DNA of 64,000 bases from Porphyromonadaceae bacterium UBA4262 (GTDB lineage Bacteria; Bacteroidota; Bacteroidia; Bacteroidales; Muribaculaceae), in assembly GCA_002396085.1 (NCBI GenBank), contig DGWI01000049.1, forward strand, positions 1 through 64,000, in the 5' to 3' direction. The notes beneath the pieces are model-generated. The model worked only from the letters and a program-made list of their open reading frames with translations, did not search any database and had not been told where the DNA came from. A program made the position numbers and the translations under genes. Below are positions 41,440-48,181 of this stretch, piece by piece (position 1 is the stretch's first letter; each line of letters starts with the position of its first letter).

Positions 41440-42829
41440 TGGCGATGTCGTTGAGGCGGCGTGCCGCCAGGTCGCGGATGCGCTCGTTGGGCAGCAACTG
41501 CAGTTCGCGGGCAATCATGGCCTCGCCCTTGGCGCGAGTGGCGGGCGATGCATAGTCCTCAAGATACTCCTTGAGGGTGAGCATGGCGTTTGGAGTGCAG
41601 CAGTGGCTGATCTTGCCGGCCTTGACCAGTGTCATGAAGCGGTCGCCAGTGCGTCCCTCGCGGTAGCAAGCGGTGCAGAAACTGGGCAGCATGTCGATGT
41701 CGAGCAGCCAACTGATGACCTCGTCCAGGGTGCGCTGGTCGCTCACGTCGAACTGAGCCGTCTCGTCGTGCCGCTCCTCGGTGGTGTAGCCGCCCACGCT
41801 GGTGCGTGAGCCGCCACTGATCTGCGAGATGCCGAGTTCGAGCACGCGCTCACGCACGCGCTTCGACTCGCGGGTCGAGATGATCATGCCCGTGTAGGGT
41901 GCCGCCAGGCGGATGATGGCCACAATGCGACAGAAGATTTCATCGGGCAGCACATCGGGGAAGTCGTCAAGCGAGATGTCGTCGGCGGGGCAGATGCGCG
42001 GCACACTGATGGTGTGCGGTCCCACGCCGAAGCGCGCCTCCAGGTGCTCGGCATGCATGAGCAGGCCCACCAGATCGTAGCGATAGGTGGTCAGGCCGTA
42101 GAGCACACCGATGCCCACATCGTCACAGCCGCCCTGCATGGCGCGGTCCATGGCCTCGGTGTGGTAGCAGTAGTTGCTCTTGGGGCCTGTGGGGTGCAGT
42201 GCCTCATAGTTGGCCTTGTTGTAGGTCTCCTGGAACAGGATGTAGGTGCCGATGCCAGCCTCGTGCAGACGGCGGTAACTGTCGACGTCGGTAGCGGCGA
42301 TGTTGATGTTGACACGGCGTATGGCACCATTGCCCACGCGTGTGTCATAGATGGTCTTGATCGAATCAAGGATGTATTCCAGCGGGTTGTAGATGGGGTG
42401 CTCACCTGCCTCGACGGCCAGTCGCTTGTGACCCATCTTCTCGAGCGCGATGACCTCCTGACGGATCTCGTCTTGAGTCAACTTCTTGCGGGGGATGGTG
42501 TGGTTCTTGCCGTGATAGGGGCAGTAGACGCATCCGTTGATGCAGTAGTTAGACAGGTAGAGCGGGGCAAACAGCACGATGCGGTTGCCGTAGAGGCGCT
42601 GCTTGAGTTCGCGTGCCAGTTGCATGTATTGTTCCACAAGGTCGGGCTGGTCGCACTCGAGCAGCACGGCTGCCTCGCGGTGTGTCAGGCCGTGGCACTG
42701 CGCGGCCTTGTTGATGATTTCCTCGATGAGGGCACGATTACTGCGATTGCTCGCGGCATAATCCAGGGTTTCACGTATTTCGGCATCGTCGATAAATTCC
42801 TCGGCGTGCGCTGACTTAGGGTTGTACAT
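41414..42829 (-). CDS. hydG: [FeFe]-hydrogenase maturase HydG (tyrosine lyase)
   Basis: 471 residues. The radical SAM motif NYCINGCVYCPYH supplies Cys96, Cys100 and Cys103; the C-terminal auxiliary cluster motif is C385-x2-C388-x22-C411, the HydG hallmark absent from ThiH. EAGEHP and PRICPADD are also typical. HydG splits tyrosine to CO and cyanide ligands of the H-cluster. It is first in a unit with hydF. A -7 box sits 144 nt upstream, so the leader is long and contains heptamer arrays. Confidence 0.95.
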   Translation of the reverse strand: MYNPKSAHAEEFIDDAEIRETLDYAASNRSNRALIEEIINKAAQCHGLTHREAAVLLECDQPDLVEQYMQLARELKQRLYGNRIVLFAPLYLSNYCINGCVYCPYHGKNHTIPRKKLTQDEIRQEVIALEKMGHKRLAVEAGEHPIYNPLEYILDSIKTIYDTRVGNGAIRRVNINIAATDVDSYRRLHEAGIGTYILFQETYNKANYEALHPTGPKSNYCYHTEAMDRAMQGGCDDVGIGVLYGLTTYRYDLVGLLMHAEHLEARFGVGPHTISVPRICPADDISLDDFPDVLPDEIFCRIVAIIRLAAPYTGMIISTRESKRVRERVLELGISQISGGSRTSVGGYTTEERHDETAQFDVSDQRTLDEVISWLLDIDMLPSFCTACYREGRTGDRFMTLVKAGKISHCCTPNAMLTLKEYLEDYASPATRAKGEAMIARELQLLPNERIRDLAARRLNDIANGQRDFRF

Positions 42830-42837
42830 ATAGAGTT

Positions 42838-42944
42838 CTTGGTTTTCGGTTCTCGGTTTTCGGTTCTCGGTTTTCAGTCTTCGGTTTTCAGTTTTCGGTC
42901 ACAACCAATAACCAATAACCGACAACTGATAACCGACAACTGAT
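42838..42944 (-). repeat. Two opposed heptamer arrays in the hydG leader
   Basis: On the plus strand nine units of the TTCGGTT type (for example TTCGGTT, CTCGGTT, TTCAGTT) fill 42838-42900, then six units of the opposite polarity (AACCAAT, AACCGAC, AACTGAT) fill 42903-42944. The two halves are roughly complementary, so the leader RNA could fold on itself. Confidence 0.8.
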
Positions 42945-42971
42945 AACGAGTTGATAGTTGGTTAAAACGGC

Positions 42972-43080
42972 TGCAAAATTACTGCAAGTTGAGCGAAGTA
43001 CAAAATGAAAAACAAAGTTTTTCGATTTTTACTTCCGAGACGCCGCGTAATTTATGCAACATTACTGCAAGTTGAGCGAA
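42972..43080 (-). repeat. Duplicated hydG promoter region, one copy with a broken -7 box
   Basis: A 26-bp sequence at 42972-42997 recurs at 43055-43080 with one mismatch. On the minus strand copy one gives TAATTTTG (a perfect -7 box at 42974-42981) and copy two gives TAATGTTG, which breaks the TTTG core. The copies are 83 bp apart. Confidence 0.75.
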
Positions 43081-43163
43081 AAACCAAACTTTGTCTGAGA
43101 TTTTGCGCGGCGCAGCCCCGATTTTGCCCAACATGAGGTTTTCGCCTCTCAGTTTTCAGCCAC

Positions 43164-43205
43164 AACCGACAACTGATAACCGTCAACCGACAACCGATAA
43201 CTGAC
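43164..43205. repeat. Heptamer array downstream of the secreted protein gene
   Basis: Six phased units: AACCGAC, AACTGAT, AACCGTC, AACCGAC, AACCGAT, AACTGAC. Together with 42838-42944 it makes most of the 436-bp gap between hydG and the secreted protein gene low-complexity; no gene is seen in that gap. Confidence 0.8.
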
Positions 43206-43207
43206 AA

Positions 43208-43243
43208 CAAGAATGGGCAGCACCGCAGTGTTGCCCATTCTTG
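43208..43243 (-). terminator. Terminator-like hairpin after the Ig-like secreted protein gene
   Basis: CAAGAATGGGCA and TGCCCATTCTTG form a perfect 12-bp stem, 23 bases beyond the stop codon of the minus-strand gene. The T tract is weak. Confidence 0.75.
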
Positions 43244-43265
43244 GGGGATTAATACGATGCTTTGA

Positions 43266-44204
43266 CTAGCGAACCATCATCTTGACGCTTGAGCCATCGC
43301 TCATGCGCACGATGACTACACCAGTGTGGTTAGCGTCAACGCGCTGGCCGTTGATGTTGTAGCGAGCCACCTCGCGGGTGTTGCTTGCGTCAACACCTTC
43401 AATGCCAGTGGCGGGAACAGTCTCACCGTAATACTCGATGACGATGTCCTCGACATTGGTCACATCACCAGCCACAATTGCACCAGCGGGGATCACCAGA
43501 TAATAGGTGATGTCGCGGGCATTGAAGTAGTCGGTGAAGCCGTCATAGTCCGAGCCCCACAGCGTCACGCTCATCTTGTCGCTGCTGATGTTGGCCTGCC
43601 ACTCATCCATCGGCTCGATGACAAAACCTGCCTCGGGGTCGCTCTCGCGCAACACGACGTTGATAGGATTGACGCTGGTCAAGGCCTGGTTGAAGGTGAG
43701 TGTAAAGCTCATGTTCACCATCGTGCTGTATTGCTTGGGCAGCACACTGTTGGGCTCAGGATCACCACCGACAACCATCAGAGGCTCGGCAGGATCGGGA
43801 GCGTTCAGGCCGTAGTATTCAACGACAATCTCATCCTCGGTGAGCACGCCAGCAGGGATTACCAGATAGTAGTTGGCATCCTCGCACTGAAATGCACAAG
43901 TATAACCATCATAGTCGGCACCCCAGACGGTAACCGTCTTGCCACCGTTGCTTGTAGATGAGTTCCACACGTCATCGGGAGTGACCTCGGTGCCGGTGGT
44001 TGGGTCATCTTTCATCAGTTTGATGCTGGTCACATCGCCCACGGTCACAGCCTGGTCGAAGTTAAAGGTGAACGACATCGAAGCCCAGTTGCCGTAGGCC
44101 TTGGGCAGTACAGTGTTGGCTGCGGGCTCCACGCTGTAGGTCTGAGCCATAGCGGCCAGGCCCATGGTTGCTATTGCAACCAGTGAGAGTAAAAGTTTCT
44201 TCAT
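43266..44204 (-). CDS. Secreted protein with two repeated beta domains and a type IX-like tail
   Basis: 312 residues. Signal peptide LLLSLVAIATMGLAAMAQ. Residues about 22-130 and 136-250 are two copies of one domain: SVEPAANTVLPKAYGNWASM, VTVWGADYDGYTCAFQ, YYLVIPAG in the first, and PEPNSVLPKQYSTMVNM, VTLWGSDYDGFTDYFN, YYLVIPAG in the second. A third copy is in the dockerin protein encoded next door. The tail (ARYNINGQRVDANHTGVVI to KMMVR) is a sorting-like domain. It is probably a surface binding protein; I do not recognise the repeat family. Confidence 0.8.
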   Translation of the reverse strand: MKKLLLSLVAIATMGLAAMAQTYSVEPAANTVLPKAYGNWASMSFTFNFDQAVTVGDVTSIKLMKDDPTTGTEVTPDDVWNSSTSNGGKTVTVWGADYDGYTCAFQCEDANYYLVIPAGVLTEDEIVVEYYGLNAPDPAEPLMVVGGDPEPNSVLPKQYSTMVNMSFTLTFNQALTSVNPINVVLRESDPEAGFVIEPMDEWQANISSDKMSVTLWGSDYDGFTDYFNARDITYYLVIPAGAIVAGDVTNVEDIVIEYYGETVPATGIEGVDASNTREVARYNINGQRVDANHTGVVIVRMSDGSSVKMMVR

Positions 44205-44224
44205 TGTTGTTTTGTTTTTTTATT

Positions 44225-44259
44225 GGGTTAATGTTGAAGGGTTATGGGCTAAGGTTGAG
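44225..44259. repeat. Heptamer array between two surface-protein genes
   Basis: Five phased units: GGGTTAA, TGTTGAA, GGGTTAT, GGGCTAA, GGTTGAG. The unit GGGTTATGGG also pairs with CCCATAACCC at 44284-44293, and GACGG/CCGTC at 44260-44274 pair inside, so the gap can fold into a nested hairpin that may end the upstream transcript. Confidence 0.65.
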
Positions 44260-44303
44260 GACGGGTAGACCGTCGACTCTAAACCCATAACCCCTTTAAT
44301 GAA

Positions 44304-46247
44304 TTACTTGCCCAGCATGAGGTTAATCACGGCATTGACATCCGAGATGTCGACCTGGCCTTCGCCAGTGATATCAGCCTTGTCGTTGCTGGTCTTGCCC
44401 AGCATGGCGTTGATGACCTCGTTGACATCGGCGATGTCAACCTTGCCGTCGGCGTTCACGTCACCTGGCACTTGCGGTGCATCGCCCTGCTCATAGGCGA
44501 AGCGGATGAAGATGTGCTCGCTCTCATCGCCAGCGGCATTCTTGACCATGCCGGCGGGCAGTGAGAAGTAGTAGTCGGTCTCTTCTTGGGCCTTGAACTG
44601 GCAGGTGAAGCCATCCATGTCGGCACCATACAGGGTCAGTGTCTTCTGGTCATCGCTCAGCGTGGCCACCCACTTGTCGTCGGGTTGGATGTCGCTGGCG
44701 TTGTACAGATAGTTGGTGCGGATGTGTACCAGAGGATTCTCTTGCAGCAGTTCGACAGGCTCATCAAAGGTCAGTGTGACGCTCATGGGCACATAGCCGT
44801 TGGCTGTGACGATGGTGTCTCCGTCGGCAGGAGTGGTGGCCACGGGGAGAATGGTGCCTTCGTCGTTCTCAACGATGGTGAAGTAGTAGTGGTAGCCGGC
44901 CTCCTGATAAGATGCCTTAGCACCCTTGGGGACATAGAGTGTACCCGAGATGTTATAGAACGGGTCATCGTAGTCCTCATAGTAATCCATGATTTCGGGA
45001 GCCTTTGAGCCCAGGGCGTAGATGGTCAGATCCTTGCTCTGATAGTTCATGAACGCGTGGTTGTAGATTTGCAGGATGCTCGAGGGCAGTGTGACCTTTG
45101 TCAGCTTGGAGCAGCCGGCAAATTGGCCATCCTGGATGTAAGGGGCGTTCTCGGGCAGAACGACCTCGGTCAGTTGAGTGGCAGCAAAAGCCTGCTCACC
45201 AAAGTAGGTGATGCCTTCGGGGAAGTTGATGTTGGCCAGAGCTGACTCGCAGAAGGCATAGTCGCCAACGGCACGCATGCTCTCGGGCAACGTGACAGTG
45301 GCCACCTCCGAACCCCAGAATGCGCCTCCATAGATGCCTAGCGTGCCCTCGGGGATGGCATACTCGGTCAGTCCCTTCATGGGAACGGCATAAATCATGA
45401 TGCCCTCCGTGTCATAAAGCGCTCCGTCGACGAGCTTGAAGTAGGGGTTGGCTGCATCTAGGTCAATGGCGGTGATGGCAGTCTTGGCCATGAAACTCTC
45501 GCCCAGTTCCTTGACGCCGGCACCGATGTGGATGCTCTCCATCTGTGTATTGCCCAGGAAGCACTCTGTGCCGATGTGGGTCAGTGTCGATGGCAAGGTC
45601 ATGCCCTGCAGGACGGTGCAACCGTTGAAAGCACCGTCGCCCAGATACTTCAGACCCTCGTGCAGTGTGACGGTCTCCAGTTTGTTGCAGTAGAGGAAGG
45701 CCGTGCCATAGATTGAATCGACACTGGCGGGGATGTCGAGCGTGACCATGGGAACCCTGTAGAAGGCACTCTTGCCGATGGTCTTCAGACCCTCGTGCAG
45801 CGTGACACTGGCCAGGCTGGTGGCAGCGAAAAACGCACTGCTGCCAATCGAACGGACGGTCGATGGCACATTGATGGCGGTCAGGTTCTTGCACGCCAGT
45901 GAGTAGTCGCCGATGACCTCTAGGCCCTCATTCAAGGTTATGCTCACTAAGTCGGCACCGTTGAAGGCTCCGTGTTTGAGTTCCTTGACACTCGATGGAA
46001 TGATGGCACTCACCACCTTAGACCAGCGGAAGGCTTCGTCACCGATGGCAGTCACGTCGTATGTTGTGCCCTCGTTCTCAACGGTGGCGGGCACATCAAT
46101 GCTGGTCACGGTGTTGTCGGCTGTTCCAGCCACCTCAACGGTGTTGGCACCGGTGACGGTGTAATTCAGGTCACCCACGGTGAATGTTGTCTGTGCGGTG
46201 GCACTCAGGCCTGCCAGCATGACAAATGCGAGTAATGCTTTCTTCAT
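44304..46247 (-). CDS. Secreted BspA-type LRR protein with a dockerin-like C-terminus
   Basis: 647 residues. Signal peptide KALLAFVMLAGLSATAQ. Residues about 60-435 are LRR_5 repeats (VTAIGDEAFRWSKVVSAIIP, LKTIGKSAFYRVPMVTLDIP, LTHIGTECFLGNTQMESIHI). Residues about 475-585 are one copy of the beta domain found twice in the next gene (LYGADMDGFTCQFK, YYFSLPAG). The C-terminus holds two dockerin type I calcium loops, DVNADGKVDIADVNEVINAM and DITGEGQVDISDVNAVINLM. A dockerin implies docking to a cohesin partner; none is seen in this window. Confidence 0.88.
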   Translation of the reverse strand: MKKALLAFVMLAGLSATAQTTFTVGDLNYTVTGANTVEVAGTADNTVTSIDVPATVENEGTTYDVTAIGDEAFRWSKVVSAIIPSSVKELKHGAFNGADLVSITLNEGLEVIGDYSLACKNLTAINVPSTVRSIGSSAFFAATSLASVTLHEGLKTIGKSAFYRVPMVTLDIPASVDSIYGTAFLYCNKLETVTLHEGLKYLGDGAFNGCTVLQGMTLPSTLTHIGTECFLGNTQMESIHIGAGVKELGESFMAKTAITAIDLDAANPYFKLVDGALYDTEGIMIYAVPMKGLTEYAIPEGTLGIYGGAFWGSEVATVTLPESMRAVGDYAFCESALANINFPEGITYFGEQAFAATQLTEVVLPENAPYIQDGQFAGCSKLTKVTLPSSILQIYNHAFMNYQSKDLTIYALGSKAPEIMDYYEDYDDPFYNISGTLYVPKGAKASYQEAGYHYYFTIVENDEGTILPVATTPADGDTIVTANGYVPMSVTLTFDEPVELLQENPLVHIRTNYLYNASDIQPDDKWVATLSDDQKTLTLYGADMDGFTCQFKAQEETDYYFSLPAGMVKNAAGDESEHIFIRFAYEQGDAPQVPGDVNADGKVDIADVNEVINAMLGKTSNDKADITGEGQVDISDVNAVINLMLGK

Positions 46248-46288
46248 AGTGAAATCTGTGTTTTTTGAATGTTTAACTAATGATTTTG

Positions 46289-46296
46289 CAAAGATA
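46289..46296 (-). promoter_or_regulatory. -7 box TATCTTTG for the LRR-dockerin gene
   Basis: Exact match on the minus strand, 41 nt before the ATG at 46247. Confidence 0.7.
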
Positions 46297-46410
46297 CTAA
46301 TTGCAAACTAAAAACGCGGCAAACTTTAAAACTTTTTCAATATTTCCCGTCCAAATTAAACCAAAATTTTATTTTCGGTTCAATTTGTTGTGCATTAGCA
46401 CGATTTTTGC

Positions 46411-46418
46411 TACCTTTG
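46411..46418 (+). promoter_or_regulatory. -7 box TACCTTTG for the DUF805 gene
   Basis: Exact match, 38 nt before the ATG at 46457. It confirms that start over upstream in-frame codons. Confidence 0.7.
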
Positions 46419-46456
46419 TGGGTGATAAACTTTTGATAATACTAAAATTTACGAAT

Positions 46457-47074
46457 ATGGAACAGAACACTTATCCGCAACCGCCTGAGTTCAATCAGCA
46501 GGCTCAACAACCACAGTATCCACAGCAGCCTTACCCCGGGGTGCCGCTGGTCAAGCCACAGATGGGGTTTGTCGAGGCCATCAAGACTGTGCTTATCAAG
46601 AAATACTGTTGCTTCAAGGGGCGCGCCCGGCGCAGCGAATACTGGAACTGGGTGCTGGCCTATTTCTTGCTGAGTTTTGTCCTCTCAATGTTGAATATGT
46701 TCATCATGGTATCACGCATGGAGGTTATGGATCCGGGCGATCCATTGAGTTTCTACATGTCGCCGGGCTACATCTTGTTGGCTTTGGTCGGTTTGGCGCT
46801 GTTTCTGCCCAATCTGGGCGTAACCGTCCGACGCCTGCACGACACCAATCGCTCGGGATGGTGGGCAGTGGCGCCGATAGTGCTTTATGTGCCATTGTAC
46901 ATTGCGATGCTTGCCATGATCAAGAACGGTGGTGACAACTTTATGAGCATCATGGTCATATTTGGTTTGCTTAGTTTGGTCGCACTGGCCTACTGTATCA
47001 TCATGCTTGTCTGGTTATGTCAGGACAGTGATCCGCAACCCAATAAATACGGCCCTTCGCCAAAGTACAATTAG
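46457..47074 (+). CDS. DUF805 family membrane protein
   Basis: 205 residues from the ATG at 46457. A Gln/Pro-rich cytosolic start (QPPEFNQQAQQPQYPQQPYP) precedes the DUF805 domain: FKGRARRSEYWNWVLAYFL, four membrane helices, and VRRLHDTNRSGWW, the family signature. The C-terminus has CQDSDPQPNKYGPSPKYN, also typical. The function of DUF805 proteins is not established. Confidence 0.9.
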   Translation: MEQNTYPQPPEFNQQAQQPQYPQQPYPGVPLVKPQMGFVEAIKTVLIKKYCCFKGRARRSEYWNWVLAYFLLSFVLSMLNMFIMVSRMEVMDPGDPLSFYMSPGYILLALVGLALFLPNLGVTVRRLHDTNRSGWWAVAPIVLYVPLYIAMLAMIKNGGDNFMSIMVIFGLLSLVALAYCIIMLVWLCQDSDPQPNKYGPSPKYN

Positions 47075-47078
47075 ACTT

Positions 47079-47119
47079 TAGTCGATTAGTCGAATGCTCG
47101 AATAATCGAAAAACTCGAA
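47079..47119. repeat. Octamer TCGA array upstream of a lipoprotein gene
   Basis: Units TAGTCGAT, TAGTCGAA, TGCTCGAA, TAATCGAA keep an 8-bp register, followed by AAACTCGAA. It lies in the 66-bp gap before the lipoprotein gene at 47141. Confidence 0.65.
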
Positions 47120-47140
47120 TACACGCAAATTGCAACACTT

Positions 47141-48181
47141 ATGCCACTGTCCAAGTTTTTGACATTCAGCCACTGGCTGCTTGTGGCCACCACCCTGCTG
47201 GCTCTGTTGTCATGCAGCCATGACCGAGGTGTGGAGCGGCCCGTGCCCAGTGTCTACTACTGGCGCACGTCGCTGATCCTGGACTCGGCCGAGCGGGTGT
47301 TCCTGTCCGAGCATGGAGTGGGGCGGATGTATGTTCGCTACTTCGACGTGGTGATGCGCGACGGACGACCCATGCCCAATGCCACATTGCAGTTTGTCGA
47401 CACTGTGCCTGGCAACATTGAGGTGGTGCCCACCGTGTTCATTATCGAGAATTGCCTGCGGCACAATCTGGACAGTGTGGCAGGGTTGCTGGTCGACCGC
47501 ATCGTGCAGATGAACGAGACCAACGATCTGCCCGCGCCACGCGAGGTGCAGATCGACTGCGACTGGACGCGCAACTCGCAGGAGGCCTATTTTGCCTTCC
47601 TGCGCCATGTGCGGCAGTTGCTGGCACAGCGGGGCATGCGCCTGTCGGCCACCATCAGGCTGCATCAGTTGGCCATGACACCGCCGCCCGTCGACGAGGG
47701 GGCACTGATGGTCTACAACACAGGCGATGCTGCACGTAGTGGCGACCACAACCCCATCCTCGACTATCGCGATGTTGAGCCTTATCTACGTTATGTCGCC
47801 GACTACAATCTGCCCTTGTGTGCAGCCTATCCTGTATTCGGGTGGCAGTTGCTGTTCGGTGGTAGCGAGTTCAAGGCCATCTTGCACGACCAGAACTTGC
47901 AAGACACCACGCTGTTCAAGCCTCTGTCAGGCAATGAATATCTGGTGCTGCAGAGCCGTGACAACCCAGTGCTGAGCGATGCCGGGGACAAGTCGGCATG
48001 GATGAGTGCGGGCGACCATGTCCGGGTGTGGCAGCCTTCGACTCAAGAGGTTGAGCGGGTGGCCCGAGCACTGGGCGCACAACGCCGCAGCATCAACCGA
48101 CAAGTAATCATTTATCATCTAGACAATAAATACTTGAACCAATATGACAACCAATTCTATGAGACGATTTATCATCTTTAG
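47141..48181 (+). CDS. Lipoprotein of unknown function
   Basis: 346 residues with a lipoprotein signal (LLVATTLLALLSCSHD, lipobox LLSC). No family is recognised. Segments such as VYYWRTSLILDSAERVFLSE, MYVRYFDVVMRDGRPMPN, VQIDCDWTRNSQEAYFAFLR and MRLSATIRLHQLAM alternate strands and helices in a way that suggests a TIM-barrel, glycoside-hydrolase-like fold, with D and W residues at strand ends; this is a guess. It overlaps the next gene by 38 bp in another frame, so the two are expressed and probably work together. Confidence 0.78.
   Translation: MPLSKFLTFSHWLLVATTLLALLSCSHDRGVERPVPSVYYWRTSLILDSAERVFLSEHGVGRMYVRYFDVVMRDGRPMPNATLQFVDTVPGNIEVVPTVFIIENCLRHNLDSVAGLLVDRIVQMNETNDLPAPREVQIDCDWTRNSQEAYFAFLRHVRQLLAQRGMRLSATIRLHQLAMTPPPVDEGALMVYNTGDAARSGDHNPILDYRDVEPYLRYVADYNLPLCAAYPVFGWQLLFGGSEFKAILHDQNLQDTTLFKPLSGNEYLVLQSRDNPVLSDAGDKSAWMSAGDHVRVWQPSTQEVERVARALGAQRRSINRQVIIYHLDNKYLNQYDNQFYETIYHL

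Noticed and set aside
41440..41514. Longer start for hydF
   Set aside because: It lies inside hydG, adds 25 residues unlike any HydF, and the ATG at 41439 gives the usual length.
42838..43205. Possible CRISPR array
   Set aside because: Units are 7 bp, contiguous and without spacers; no cas gene is present.
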